In this document: in pieces, positions 17,207 to 25,385 of the stretch
Numbering within the stretch: position 1 is the stretch's first letter
Layout: each line of letters begins with the position of its first letter
Assembly (NCBI RefSeq): GCF_031180885.1
Contig: NZ_JAPSLK010000012.1
Location: forward strand, 62,001 to 126,000
Origin: Saccharothrix sp.
GTDB taxonomy: Bacteria; Actinomycetota; Actinomycetes; Mycobacteriales; Pseudonocardiaceae
Direction of reading: 5' to 3'
Length of the DNA stretch: 64,000 nt
Notes under the pieces: generated by a model
The model's input: the letters and a program-made list of their open reading frames with translations, nothing else
Databases searched by the model: none
What the model was told of the DNA's origin: nothing
Translations under genes and position numbers: made by a program

Positions 17207-18388
17207 GTGATCGCTCTCGTCCTGATGCTGTGCGCGTTCGCGGTGGGAACCTCGGAGTTCATCGTCGTCGGTGTGCTCCCCGAGGTCGCCGCGGACCTGG
17301 GGGTCGCGCTGCCGACCGCGGGCCTGCTGGTCACCGCGTACGCGGTGTCCGTCGCCGTAGGCGGACCCGTCCTGACCGTCCTGACCGGGCGCCTGCCGCG
17401 CCGGTCCCTCCTGATCGCCGTCATGGCGTTGGCGCTGCTGGCCTCGACGGCCTCGGCGCTCGCGCCGAACTACGAACTGCTCATGACCGCGCGCATGGTC
17501 GCCGCGCTCTCGCAAGGCCTGTTCTTCGCCGTCGCCTCGCAGGTCGCGGTGGCGGCGGTGCCGCCGGAGAAGCAGACGGCCGCCATCGCGAAGATCGTCA
17601 ACGGGGTGGCGCTGTCGACCATCCTCGGCATCCCGGTCGGCACGCTGGTCGGCCAGAACTACGGGTGGCGCGGGTCGTTCGCGGTGGTCGCCGCGCTCAC
17701 GCTGCTCGGGCTGCTCGGCGTGGTGCTGGGCGCGCCGAAGGTGGCGCACGAGCCCGACGCCGGGTTCCGCGCCAACATGTTCGCGTTCAGCCGCCGGACG
17801 GTGCTGTTCGGCCTGCTCACGACCGTCCTCGCGTTCACCGGCATGATCACCGCCTTCACCTACGTGGCGCCGGCGCTGCGAGACGTGACCGGGTTCAGCC
17901 CGGCCTGGGTGACCGGGGTCCTGCTGGTCTACGGCCTGGGCACGATGGTCGGCAGCACGATCGCCGGTCGCGTCCAGCCCGCGGCCATCCCCAAGGTCCT
18001 GCCGATCCCGCTGGCCGCGCTGACCGTGCTGCTGCTGGCGCAGGGCTTCCTGCTGGAGACGAAGGTGACGGCCGTCGTGGGGGTGTTCGTGCTGGGCGCC
18101 AGCGCGTTCGCGGCCGGACCGCTGCTGCACACGTTCCTGATGGGGCAGGCCGGGTCGGCGGCGGGGCTGGTGGCCTCGGTGAACATCTCCGCGTTCAACG
18201 TGGCCGCCGCGTTCGGGCCGATGATCGGCGGGGCGGTCATCACCGGCGGGTTCGGGCTCCAGTGGATCGCCGCCGTGGGGGCGGTGCCGGCGGTCCTGGG
18301 GGTGCTGGTGGCGCTGTTCCTCGGCCGGCTGGTGCGCCGGGGTCACGACCACTCCCGGCCGCTGGAACCCGCGCTCGCCGCGGCCTGA
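17207..18388 (+). CDS. MFS efflux transporter (AraJ/Cmr-type, DHA1 family)
   Basis: The 393-residue protein has 12 predicted membrane helices with family marks GTSEFIVVGVLPEVAADL (helix 1) and a basic loop 2-3 (LTGRLPRRSLL). Such transporters export sugars, drugs or toxic metabolites by proton antiport. Divergence from a MerR regulator suggests induction by its substrate. GTG 17207 begins directly at helix 1, so the N-terminus is very short. Confidence 0.9.
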   Translation: MIALVLMLCAFAVGTSEFIVVGVLPEVAADLGVALPTAGLLVTAYAVSVAVGGPVLTVLTGRLPRRSLLIAVMALALLASTASALAPNYELLMTARMVAALSQGLFFAVASQVAVAAVPPEKQTAAIAKIVNGVALSTILGIPVGTLVGQNYGWRGSFAVVAALTLLGLLGVVLGAPKVAHEPDAGFRANMFAFSRRTVLFGLLTTVLAFTGMITAFTYVAPALRDVTGFSPAWVTGVLLVYGLGTMVGSTIAGRVQPAAIPKVLPIPLAALTVLLLAQGFLLETKVTAVVGVFVLGASAFAAGPLLHTFLMGQAGSAAGLVASVNISAFNVAAAFGPMIGGAVITGGFGLQWIAAVGAVPAVLGVLVALFLGRLVRRGHDHSRPLEPALAAA

Positions 18389-18400
18389 CGGCCCGACGAG

Positions 18401-18436
18401 AGCCCTACCGGACGGCTACCGCCCGGTAGGGCTTTT
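18401..18436 (+). terminator. Terminator after the MFS gene
   Basis: AGCCCTACCGG (18401-18411) pairs with CCGGTAGGGCT (18423-18433), followed by TTT, just downstream of the MFS stop. Confidence 0.8.
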
Positions 18437-18469
18437 GTCGACGGCAATGACCGGCCTACCGTCCCCCGG

Positions 18470-18640
18470 ATGAGGAACACCGAGGCGGACACGCTGGACG
18501 AACTGATCGACGACTGCACCGAGGTCCCCGCCGAGCTGCGGCCGACGGCCAAGGTGCTGCCCGAGCGCCGGGCGGCGGCCCCGTGGCGGGTCACCGACGC
18601 CAACGCGGCCCAGGTGGACGACCTGGACGCCTACGTCTGA
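18470..18640 (+). CDS. Small acidic protein, 56 residues
   Basis: ATG 18470 opens a 56-codon frame, MRNTEADTLDELIDDCTEV through to a VDDLDAYV C-terminus. It has its own upstream hairpin and a following terminator, so it looks like an independent small gene. It is acidic at both ends with a basic middle (LPERRAAAPWR). Length and charge resemble a small regulatory protein or peptide precursor, but no maturation enzyme is adjacent. Function unknown. Confidence 0.45.
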   Translation: MRNTEADTLDELIDDCTEVPAELRPTAKVLPERRAAAPWRVTDANAAQVDDLDAYV

Positions 18641-18664
18641 GCCCCCACCGGCTCGCGGAACGGA

Positions 18665-18694
18665 AAAGGCCCCCGCCGGAGCGAGGGCCTTCAC
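18665..18694. terminator. Terminator between small gene and hesB-family gene
   Basis: AAGGCCCCCG... pairs with ...GAGGGCCTT between the convergent small gene and iron-sulfur carrier gene. Confidence 0.6.
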
Positions 18695-18697
18695 TTC

Positions 18698-18727
18698 TTC
18701 CGTGCCGACTTCTTCCGTGCCGACTCA
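18698..18727 (-). repeat. 15-bp tandem duplication abutting the stop codon of the iron-sulfur carrier gene
   Basis: TTCTTCCGTGCCGAC occurs twice in a row immediately before TCA, the minus-strand stop codon. It is a third case of a tandem repeat placed at a gene's stop. Confidence 0.75.
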
Positions 18728-19099
18728 GTGGAACGAGTCGCCGCAGGCGCACGAACCGCCCGCGTTCGGGTTGTCGATCGTGAAGCCCTGCTTCTCGATC
18801 GTGTCCACGAAGTCGATCACCGCGCCCTCCACGTACGGGGCGGACATGCGGTCCACAGCGACCTTGAGGCCGTTGAAGTCGCGCAGGGCGTCGCCGTCCA
18901 GCGTGCGCTCGTCGAAGAACAGCTGGTAGCGCAGGCCGGCACAGCCACCGGGCTGCACGGCGATGCGCAGGTGCATGTCGTCCCGGCCCTCCTGGTCGAG
19001 CAGCGCCTTGGCCTTCACGGCAGCCGCGTCGGTCAGCGTGACGCCGTGGGTGGGCGGTGCGTCAGGAGTCGAGGTGGCTGCATCCTGAGCGGTCGTCAT
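18725..19099 (-). CDS. erpA: Iron-sulfur cluster insertion protein, HesB/ErpA family
   Basis: The 124-residue A-type carrier has the three conserved cysteines: one in PGGCAGLRY and two in the C-terminal SCACGDSFH (CxC). It accepts Fe-S clusters from the assembly machinery and passes them to apoproteins such as LipA and respiratory subunits encoded nearby. It corresponds to Rv2204c in position. The N-terminal ~18 residues are a disordered extension. Confidence 0.93.
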   Translation of the reverse strand: MTTAQDAATSTPDAPPTHGVTLTDAAAVKAKALLDQEGRDDMHLRIAVQPGGCAGLRYQLFFDERTLDGDALRDFNGLKVAVDRMSAPYVEGAVIDFVDTIEKQGFTIDNPNAGGSCACGDSFH

Positions 19100-19189
19100 G
19101 GCTCTCCCTCAGAGGTCCTTTGCGGGCATCTATTCCCAGCAAACACGGGCGGTACCCGCTTTGTTCCTGACCCCATGGTCGCACAACCG

Positions 19190-20206
19190 TCAGCGGCGGG
19201 AGTGTGACCACTGCCTCGCCACGTCGTGGGCCAGGGCGGCCAGGGTGCCGGCCGGGTCGGCCATGGACTTCTCGACCGACCCGGCGTGCTCGGTGACCGA
19301 GTAGGACTCCTGGACGCCGGCCGCCGCCGCCTCCCGCCGACCCACGCTGACCTGCCCCGCGAGCACCAGGCACGGGATCCCGCGCTCGGCCGCGCCGCCC
19401 GCGACGGCGGTGATGAGCTTCCCGCGCAGCGACTGCCAGTCGAAGCTGCCCTCGCCGGTGACGGCCAGGTCAGCGCCGTCCAGGGCTTCGTCGAGCTTCG
19501 TGAGCCGGCGCACCAGGCCCGCGCCCGACGTGACTTCGGCACCCAGCGCGAGCAGTGCGGCACCCAGCCCGCCCGCCGCGCCCGCTCCGGGCAGGTCGCG
19601 CACCGCGGCCAGTTCGGGCATGGCCGCCAGGCGCTCCTCCAACCGGGCGACGGCCTCGGGCGACGCGCCTTTCTGCGGCCCGAACGTGTGCGCGGCCCCG
19701 TGCGGCCCGAGCAGCGGGTTCTCCACGTCGGAGGCGGCCACCAGCTTGGCGTTCGTGCCGGTCACGACCTCGCGCAGGCCCGCGCCGCCGTCGGTGGTGG
19801 CCGACCCGCCGAGACCCACCACGATCGTGTGACAGGTCCGGGCGGCGTCCGCGACCAGTTCCCCCACGCCCCGGGTGGTGGCGGTCTCCGCCGTGGCCGG
19901 GCGCTCGTCCTTGGGGATCAGGTGCAGGCCGCAGGCCTGGGCGGACTCGACGTAGGCGGTGCCCTCGTGCTCCAGCCACACGGCGTGCACGCGTTCGCCG
20001 CGGGGACCGGTCACCTCGACGTCGTGCAGGGTGCCGCCGAGGGCGGCGTGCAGCACGTCCACGAACCCGGGTCCGCCGTCGGCCAGGGGACGCGGCACCA
20101 GCTCGTCGTCGGGGGCGGCGCGGCGCCAGCCCTCCGCGACGGCCTCGGCGGCCTCCCGCGCGGTCAACGTTCCGCCGAAGCAGTCCGGCGCAATAACAAC
20201 TCGCAC
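19190..20206 (-). CDS. Glycerate kinase (GlxK family)
   Basis: The 338-residue protein starts VRVVIAPDCFGGTLTAREAA, the family N-terminus, and shows DELVPRPLADGGPGFVDVL, VGLGGSATTDGGAGL and VTGEGSFDWQSLRGK. It phosphorylates D-glycerate to 2-phosphoglycerate with ATP. It is slightly shorter than the usual ~370-380 residues. GTG 20206 is chosen because upstream sequence in this frame is antisense to the DUF3043 gene. It diverges from that gene by 43 bp. Confidence 0.9.
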   Translation of the reverse strand: MRVVIAPDCFGGTLTAREAAEAVAEGWRRAAPDDELVPRPLADGGPGFVDVLHAALGGTLHDVEVTGPRGERVHAVWLEHEGTAYVESAQACGLHLIPKDERPATAETATTRGVGELVADAARTCHTIVVGLGGSATTDGGAGLREVVTGTNAKLVAASDVENPLLGPHGAAHTFGPQKGASPEAVARLEERLAAMPELAAVRDLPGAGAAGGLGAALLALGAEVTSGAGLVRRLTKLDEALDGADLAVTGEGSFDWQSLRGKLITAVAGGAAERGIPCLVLAGQVSVGRREAAAAGVQESYSVTEHAGSVEKSMADPAGTLAALAHDVARQWSHSRR

Positions 20207-20249
20207 CTCGCGAAGGGTACGGAACCGGGCATCTCCTACTCTTGGGTGC

Positions 20250-20879
20250 GTGAGGTTCCTGCGCCGCAATGCCGACGAAGCCACCCCCGCCGCCGAAGAG
20301 ACCCCGGCGGAGGTGACGCCCGGCGACGCCTCGCGCACACCCGGCAAGGGCCGCCCGACCCCGAAGCGCCGCGAGGCCGAGGGCAAGCGCCGCGGCCCCG
20401 TGCCCCCGCCGCCCCGCACGCAGCGCGAGGCGCTGAAGCGGATGCGCGGGAACAAGGTGTCCAAGGAGGAGCGCCGCGCCGCCGCCGTCGAGCGCCGCAA
20501 GCGCATGATGGCCGGCGAGGACAAGTACCTCCTGCCCCGCGACCGCGGCCCGGTGAAGGCCTACATCCGCGACGTGGTCGACTCCCGCCGCAACCTCATG
20601 GGCCTGTTCATGCCGCTGGCCATCCTGGTCTTCGTGGCGCTGCTGGTGCCGTCACCGCAGGTGCAGCAGTACGCGACCCTGGTGACCACGTTCATGCTGC
20701 TGGCGATGGTCGTCGAGGGCTTCGTGCTGGGCCGGTACGTGGCCAAGCGGGTCCGCGCGAAGTTCCCGCAGGACACCTCGCGGGGCTTGTCGATCGGCTG
20801 GTACTCGTTCATCCGGGCGAGCCAGCTCCGGCGGCTGCGGGTCCCCAAGCCCCGCGTGGGCTACGGCGACAAGGTCTGA
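20250..20879 (+). CDS. DUF3043 membrane protein
   Basis: The 209-residue protein has a long basic, disordered N-terminus (PGKGRPTPKRREAEGKRRG; EERRAAAVERRKRMM), a conserved DRGPVKAYIRDVVDSRRN segment, and two membrane helices (about 118-135 and 145-165). This layout is typical of the actinobacterial DUF3043 family (Rv2206 position). Function unknown; an envelope or assembly role is possible. GTG 20250 is adjacent to a second possible GTG at 20246 in another frame. Confidence 0.88.
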   Translation: MRFLRRNADEATPAAEETPAEVTPGDASRTPGKGRPTPKRREAEGKRRGPVPPPPRTQREALKRMRGNKVSKEERRAAAVERRKRMMAGEDKYLLPRDRGPVKAYIRDVVDSRRNLMGLFMPLAILVFVALLVPSPQVQQYATLVTTFMLLAMVVEGFVLGRYVAKRVRAKFPQDTSRGLSIGWYSFIRASQLRRLRVPKPRVGYGDKV

Positions 20880-20959
20880 TTCGCGACCTGGCGTTGTCGC
20901 GCCGCGGGTGTGCCCGGAGTTCATTAGCTTGCCGAACGATCGGCGGCTAGGGTGGGCGC

Positions 20960-21946
20960 ATGGAGTTCCGACGCCTCGGCCGCAGTGGCCTCAACATCAG
21001 CGAGATCTCGTACGGCAACTGGCTCACCCACGGCTCCCAGGTCGAGGAGGAGCAGGCGACCGCTTGCGTCCGCGCCGCGCTCGACGCCGGCATCACCACC
21101 TTCGACACCGCCGACGTGTACGCCAACACGAAGGCCGAAGAGGTGCTCGGCCGCGCCCTCAAGGGCGAGCGCCGGCAATCGCTGGAGATCTTCACCAAGG
21201 TCTTCTGGCCGACCGGCCCCGGCGGCCCCAACGACAAGGGGCTGGGCCGCAAGCACATCATGGAGTCGATCGACGGGTCGCTCCAGCGCCTCCAGACCGA
21301 CTACGTCGACCTCTACCAGGCGCACCGGTTCGACCGGCACACCCCGCTGGAAGAGACGATGCTCGCCTTCGCCGACATCGTCCGCCAGGGCAAGGCGCTC
21401 TACATCGGCGTCTCCGAGTGGAACGCCGACCAGATCGCGCAGGGCGCCGCGCTGGCCCGCGAGCTGAAGGTGCCGTTCATCTCCAACCAGCCGCAGTACT
21501 CGATGCTGTGGCGGGTCATCGAGTCCCAGGTGGTGCCGACCTCCGAGCGCGAGGGCATCAGCCAGATCGTCTGGTCCCCCATCGCGCAGGGCGTGCTGAC
21601 CGGCAAGTACCTGCCGGGGCAGCCGGTGCCGGAGGGCTCGCGGGCGACCGACGAGAACGGCTCGAAGTTCATCCAGCGGTTCATGCGGGACGACGTGCTG
21701 AACAAGGTCCAGCAGCTCAAGCCGCTGGCCGACGAGGCCGGGCTGTCGCTGGCCCAGCTCGCCGTCGCGTGGGTGCTGCAGAACCCGAACGTGGCGTCCG
21801 CGATCATCGGCGCGTCCCGGCCGGAGCAGGTGCACGAGAACGTCAAGGCCGCCGGCGTGGTGCTGGAGGACGAGCTGCTGAAGAAGATCGACGAGGTCCT
21901 GGAGGGCGTGGTCGAGACCGACCCGCGCCTGACCGTCACCCCGTGA
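20960..21946 (+). CDS. Aldo/keto reductase (KCNAB/YghZ-like)
   Basis: The 328-residue TIM-barrel oxidoreductase has the catalytic tetrad in context: Asp in FDTADVY (with Tyr), Lys in FTKVFWP, and His in YQAHRFD. The C-terminal NADPH-binding segment IIGASRPEQVHEN is present. Members reduce aldehydes such as methylglyoxal. It is transcribed alone, with a terminator directly downstream. Confidence 0.92.
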   Translation: MEFRRLGRSGLNISEISYGNWLTHGSQVEEEQATACVRAALDAGITTFDTADVYANTKAEEVLGRALKGERRQSLEIFTKVFWPTGPGGPNDKGLGRKHIMESIDGSLQRLQTDYVDLYQAHRFDRHTPLEETMLAFADIVRQGKALYIGVSEWNADQIAQGAALARELKVPFISNQPQYSMLWRVIESQVVPTSEREGISQIVWSPIAQGVLTGKYLPGQPVPEGSRATDENGSKFIQRFMRDDVLNKVQQLKPLADEAGLSLAQLAVAWVLQNPNVASAIIGASRPEQVHENVKAAGVVLEDELLKKIDEVLEGVVETDPRLTVTP

Positions 21947-21953
21947 CGCCGCT

Positions 21954-21984
21954 GAGCCCCACCCGGACGGCCGGGTGGGGCTCA
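21954..21984. terminator. Terminator after the aldo/keto reductase gene
   Basis: GAGCCCCACCCGG pairs with CCGGGTGGGGCTC in the gap between convergent genes. Confidence 0.85.
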
Positions 21985-21989
21985 CCCGT

Positions 21990-22190
21990 CTATTCGGCCG
22001 GGGCGAGGGACATCGGGCCGTACACCTCGGACTCGGCGCGCAGCAGGGTCACCTGGGCCACGCCCGCGTCGCGCAGCGCCGACCACTCGGCGCTGAACCA
22101 GTCCTCGGCCTCGGCCTGGTCCGCGAACACCACCGTCGGGCCGTCCACCTCGCGGCCCTCCTCGTCCTGGTAGCGCCACCGGTACTCCAC
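21990..22190 (-). CDS. Small conserved protein, 66 residues
   Basis: GTG 22190 is preceded by AGGAGG at good spacing. The product (VEYRWRYQDEEGREVDGPTV then EDWFSAEWSALRDAGV) is acidic and compact, with no membrane segment. I recognise the pattern as a small actinobacterial protein of unknown function. It diverges from cobU and is convergent with the reductase gene. Confidence 0.7.
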   Translation of the reverse strand: MEYRWRYQDEEGREVDGPTVVFADQAEAEDWFSAEWSALRDAGVAQVTLLRAESEVYGPMSLAPAE

Positions 22191-22262
22191 GTCCGGCTCC
22201 TCCTGATGTCCTCCGGGTAACGTTCGCCAGGCTATGACCAAACAGACCGGATGGGGTGGGGT

Positions 22263-22820
22263 GTGACGAGTCGGACACTCGTCCTCGGCGGGGCGCGGTC
22301 GGGCAAGTCGGCGCACGCGGAAGGCCTGCTCACCGACGACGTCGTCACGTACGTCGCGACCGCGCGGCGCTACCCGGACGACGCGGACTGGGAGCTGCGG
22401 ATCGCCCAGCACGTGGCCCGCCGCCCGAAGACCTGGCACACCGTGGAGGCCCCCGCGCCGAACGACCTCACCGCGCTGCTCACCGCCACCGAGGCCACCG
22501 ACCCGCCGATCCTGGTCGACGACCTGGCCACCTGGCTCGCCGGCGCGCTGGACGACGCGGGCGCGTGGGAGGGGCACGGCATCGGCGAGGTCGAGCGGGA
22601 GTGCGCCGCGCTGGTGAACGCGGTCGCGCAGACCCGGACCCGGCTGGTGCTGGTGTCCGCCGAGGTCGGCCTCGGCGTCGTGCCCAGCACCCACTCTGGC
22701 AGGCTCTTCCGCGATCACCTCGGCTCGCTCAACGCGCGGCTGGCCGAGGTCTGCGACGAGGTCTTGCTGGTCGTCGCGGGAATCCCACTGCGACTGCGCG
22801 AAGCCGGAGGTAGTCGGTGA
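22263..22820 (+). CDS. cobU: Adenosylcobinamide kinase / adenosylcobinamide-phosphate guanylyltransferase
   Basis: The 185-residue protein carries the CobU P-loop [29 protein letters not shown] (with the His that accepts GMP) and [21 protein letters not shown]. It phosphorylates adenosylcobinamide, then attaches GMP, activating the corrin ring for nucleotide-loop assembly. An in-frame ATG at 22251 is an alternative start. Its stop overlaps the cobT start by 4 bases. No cobalamin riboswitch fits in the short upstream gap. Confidence 0.94.
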   Translation: MTSRTLVLGGARSGKSAHAEGLLTDDVVTYVATARRYPDDADWELRIAQHVARRPKTWHTVEAPAPNDLTALLTATEATDPPILVDDLATWLAGALDDAGAWEGHGIGEVERECAALVNAVAQTRTRLVLVSAEVGLGVVPSTHSGRLFRDHLGSLNARLAEVCDEVLLVVAGIPLRLREAGGSR

Positions 22821-23854
22821 CCATCGAGTTCCCGCCCGTCGAGCCGCCCAGCGAGGACGTCCGCCGCCAGGCCGTCGCCCGCCACGGCGTGCTGACCAAG
22901 CCCGCGGGGTCGTTGGGCAAGCTGGAGGAGCTTGGCGTCTGGGTGTCCGCGTGCCAGGGCGTGTGCCCGCCGCGGCCGTTCACCCGGCCGCGGGTCGTCG
23001 TGTTCGCCGGTGACCACGGGGTCGCGCGGCACGGCGTGTCCGCGTACCCGAGCGAGGTCACCGGGCAGATGGTGGCGAACTTCCTGGCCGGCGGCGCGGC
23101 GGTGAACGTCCTGGCCACGGTCGCCGGGGCGACGGTCCGCGTGGTCGACGTCGCGGTGGACTCGGACACTTCGGTCGGCGACGCCAAGATCCGCCGGGGT
23201 TCGGGGTCGATCGACCGCGAGGACGCGTTGACGCTGGAGGAGGCCGAGCGGGCGATCGAGCTGGGTCGCAAGCTCGCCGACGACGAGGTCGACGGCGGCG
23301 CCGACCTGCTCATCGCCGGCGACATGGGCATCGGCAACACGACCCCCGCCGCGGTCCTGATCGCCGCGCTGACCGGGTCCGAGCCGGTCGCCGTGGTCGG
23401 TCGCGGGACGGGCATCGACGACCAGGGCTGGATGCGCAAGACCGCCGCCATCCGGGACGCGCTGCGCCGGGCTCGGCCCGTGCTGAGCGACCCGGTGCAA
23501 CTGCTGGCGACCGCGTCGGGGGCGGACATCGCGGCGATGGCCGGGTTCCTGGCGCAGGCGGCCGTGCGGAAGACGCCGGTGATCCTGGACGGGGTCGTGG
23601 TCGGCGCGGCGGCGATCGTGGCCGAGGAACTGGCGCCCGGGGCGCGCGAGTGGTGGGTGGCCGGGCACCGGTCGGTCGAGCCCGCGCACGGCATCGCGTT
23701 GCAGCACCTGAGCTTGGAACCGCTGCTGGACTTCGAGATGCGCCTGGGCGAGGGCTCGGGTGCGGTGGCCGCGCTGCCGCTGGTGGCGATGGCGGCGAAG
23801 GTGCTGGCGGAGATGGCCACCTTCGAGGGCGCGGGCGTCTCCGGACCTGCCTGA
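22817..23854 (+). CDS. cobT: Nicotinate-nucleotide-dimethylbenzimidazole phosphoribosyltransferase
   Basis: The 345-residue protein shows [40 protein letters not shown] and the C-terminal [13 protein letters not shown] segment ([15 protein letters not shown]) with the catalytic Glu. It makes alpha-ribazole phosphate from dimethylbenzimidazole and nicotinate mononucleotide, the lower ligand of cobalamin. Translation is coupled on both sides (GTGA with cobU, TGATG with cobS). Confidence 0.96.
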   Translation: MTIEFPPVEPPSEDVRRQAVARHGVLTKPAGSLGKLEELGVWVSACQGVCPPRPFTRPRVVVFAGDHGVARHGVSAYPSEVTGQMVANFLAGGAAVNVLATVAGATVRVVDVAVDSDTSVGDAKIRRGSGSIDREDALTLEEAERAIELGRKLADDEVDGGADLLIAGDMGIGNTTPAAVLIAALTGSEPVAVVGRGTGIDDQGWMRKTAAIRDALRRARPVLSDPVQLLATASGADIAAMAGFLAQAAVRKTPVILDGVVVGAAAIVAEELAPGAREWWVAGHRSVEPAHGIALQHLSLEPLLDFEMRLGEGSGAVAALPLVAMAAKVLAEMATFEGAGVSGPA

Positions 23855-24570
23855 TGCTGCTCGCGCTGTCCTGGCTGACTGTTCTGCCGATCTCGGTGTC
23901 CGATGTGGACGGTCGGGCGGCGCGGCGGGCGATCACGTGGGCCCCGGTGGTCGGGGTGCTGTTGGGTGGCGTGGCGGCGGCGGTGCTGGCCGGGTTGTCG
24001 TGGCTGGGCGCGCCGCCGTTGCTGGCCGGGTTCCTGGTCGTCGGCGGGCTGGCGTTGGCCACGCGCGGGATGCACTTGGACGGGCTGGCCGATACGGCGG
24101 ACGGGTTGGGGTGCTACGGGCCGCCGGAGCGGGCGTTGGCCGTCATGAAGGACGGCGGGGCCGGGCCGTTCGCGGTGGTGGCGCTGATCGTGGTGCTGGG
24201 AGCGGAGGCGGTGGCGCTGCCGTCCGTGTCGGCGGGTGCGGTGGTGCTGGCGTTGGCGGTGGGGCGGGCGGCTTTCGTGCTGTGCTGCGCGCGGGGGGTA
24301 CCGGCGGCTCGGCCCGAGGGGTTGGGGGCGTTGGTCGCCGGGACTCAGCCGGTGTGGGTCGTGGTGGGGTGGTGGGTCGTGCTGGCCGTGGCGGGGTTCT
24401 TCGTGGCTCCCGTCCACGGTCCGGTCGCGGTGGTGCTGGCGCTGGGGTTGGTGCTGGTGTTGATCAGGCACACGCGTAGGCGATTTGGCGGGATCACCGG
24501 TGATGTGCTGGGCGCGGCTTGCGAGACGGCGAGCGTCGCGGCACTCGCCGTGTGTGCCATGGCGCCTTAA
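23854..24570 (+). CDS. cobS: Adenosylcobinamide-GDP ribazoletransferase (cobalamin synthase)
   Basis: The 238-residue integral membrane enzyme joins adenosylcobinamide-GDP and alpha-ribazole to complete cobalamin. Motifs include GMHLDGLADTADGLG (metal-binding Asp cluster), ERALAVMKDGGAGPFAVV and FGGITGDVLGA near the C-terminus. Several hydrophobic helices fill the rest. ATG 23854 overlaps the cobT stop by one base. The gene ends at the edge of an 815-bp hairpin-rich gap. Confidence 0.94.
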   Translation: MLLALSWLTVLPISVSDVDGRAARRAITWAPVVGVLLGGVAAAVLAGLSWLGAPPLLAGFLVVGGLALATRGMHLDGLADTADGLGCYGPPERALAVMKDGGAGPFAVVALIVVLGAEAVALPSVSAGAVVLALAVGRAAFVLCCARGVPAARPEGLGALVAGTQPVWVVVGWWVVLAVAGFFVAPVHGPVAVVLALGLVLVLIRHTRRRFGGITGDVLGAACETASVAALAVCAMAP

Positions 24571-24683
24571 TAGTCGACGCCACCCGGTATGCCCACGCAT
24601 ACCGCCCGCTTTTTGCCGCGCAGCGGCTGCTTCGCGCCGCAGGCGCTGCTTTTGCTCGGACTTGCCAAGCCACAGCGGGGCCT

Positions 24684-24811
24684 CGGTTCGTCCCCCGTAC
24701 GGCCTGGGCGCAGTCCAACCACGCTTCGGTCCTTTCCGCAACCACGCTTTACCGGTTGCGGAAAGGACCGAAGCGTGGTTGCCTCCGGCAGGTCGTACGG
24801 GGGACGAACCG
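24684..24811. repeat. 128-bp long inverted repeat (near-perfect hairpin)
   Basis: The inner arms 24716-24743 and 24754-24781 are perfect 28-nt complements around a 10-nt loop (GTCCTTTCCGCAACC against GGTTGCGGAAAGGAC). The outer arms 24684-24701 and 24794-24811 are perfect 18-nt complements (CGGTTCGTCCCCCGTACG). Complementarity continues weakly outward. Confidence 0.92.
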
Positions 24812-25050
24812 ACGCCCTTCCTCGCCCGGGGGCCTCCAGGCCCGCTTTTGGCTTTTGATCTTGAGAGCGCGTCAGCGCGTTCAGCTTGCGAGCGCGTAAG
24901 CGCGGTTCAAGAGCGCGAAGCGCGTTCCTCCTCCAGCAGCGCGGAGCGCGTTGCGTGACCACGCGCGAAGCGTGGAGTTGAGCGGGGAAGCGCAATTTTA
25001 AAGATTAAAGAGCCTCGCCGGCGGGCGAGCCGCCAAGGATGACACAACTA

Positions 25051-25235
25051 CAACTGCGGGGGCTTCTTGCTTGTGTCATCCCCGCATGACCCGGCAAAGC
25101 CGACCACATTTTTGGCCGGGTGCCGCTAAAAATTTTGCTCGTTCCTCACAACATTTTCGGCTGCACCCGACCAAAAATGTGGTAGCCCTTCGGGCGGGCC
25201 ATACGGGGATGACACAAGCAAGAAGCCGGAGTTGA
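25051..25235. repeat. Imperfect inverted repeat with ~70-nt arms
   Basis: The arm at 25061-25123 is mirrored at 25163-25227. GGCTTCTTGCTTGTGTCATC faces GATGACACAAGCAAGAAGCC, and CCACATTTTTGG faces CCAAAAATGTGG. The centre holds A/T-rich AAAAATTTT. A third GGATGACACAA at 25037-25047 can pair with the left arm instead, giving an alternative fold. Confidence 0.9.
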
Positions 25236-25385
25236 GGTGTGTGCCCCGGCGGCACTGCCCGACGGCGCTGCGCGCCCAATACAGGCGCTGCGCGCCGAAG
25301 AGCGGGGCGCTGTGCGCCGGGAAGCGGGCGCTGCGCGCGCCGAGAAGAAGCGCGCGCAGCGGGTCGAGGACGGGACCTTGGCGTC

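Larger units (their letters stand above)
24571..25385. other. Gene-free 815-bp hairpin-rich region between convergent cobS and ilvE
   Basis: No convincing gene is present. The region contains A/T-rich patches (AATTTTAAAGATTAAAG near 24994-25011), a small perfect hairpin CGGTATGC/GCATACCG (about 24587-24606), two long inverted repeats (listed separately) and many AGCGCG-type repeats at 24860-24980 and 25260-25370. Base composition departs from the flanking genes. It may be a convergent terminator cluster, a degenerate mobile element or a structured RNA locus. Confidence 0.75.

Noticed and set aside
22191..22262. Cobalamin riboswitch upstream of cobU
   Set aside because: Only about 70 bp separate cobU from the divergent gene, too short, and no B12-box sequence was seen.
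24589..25279. Several 80-140-codon frames in the cobS-ilvE gap
   Set aside because: They are created by the inverted repeats, occur as mirror copies on both strands, and carry no domain or ribosome-binding site.
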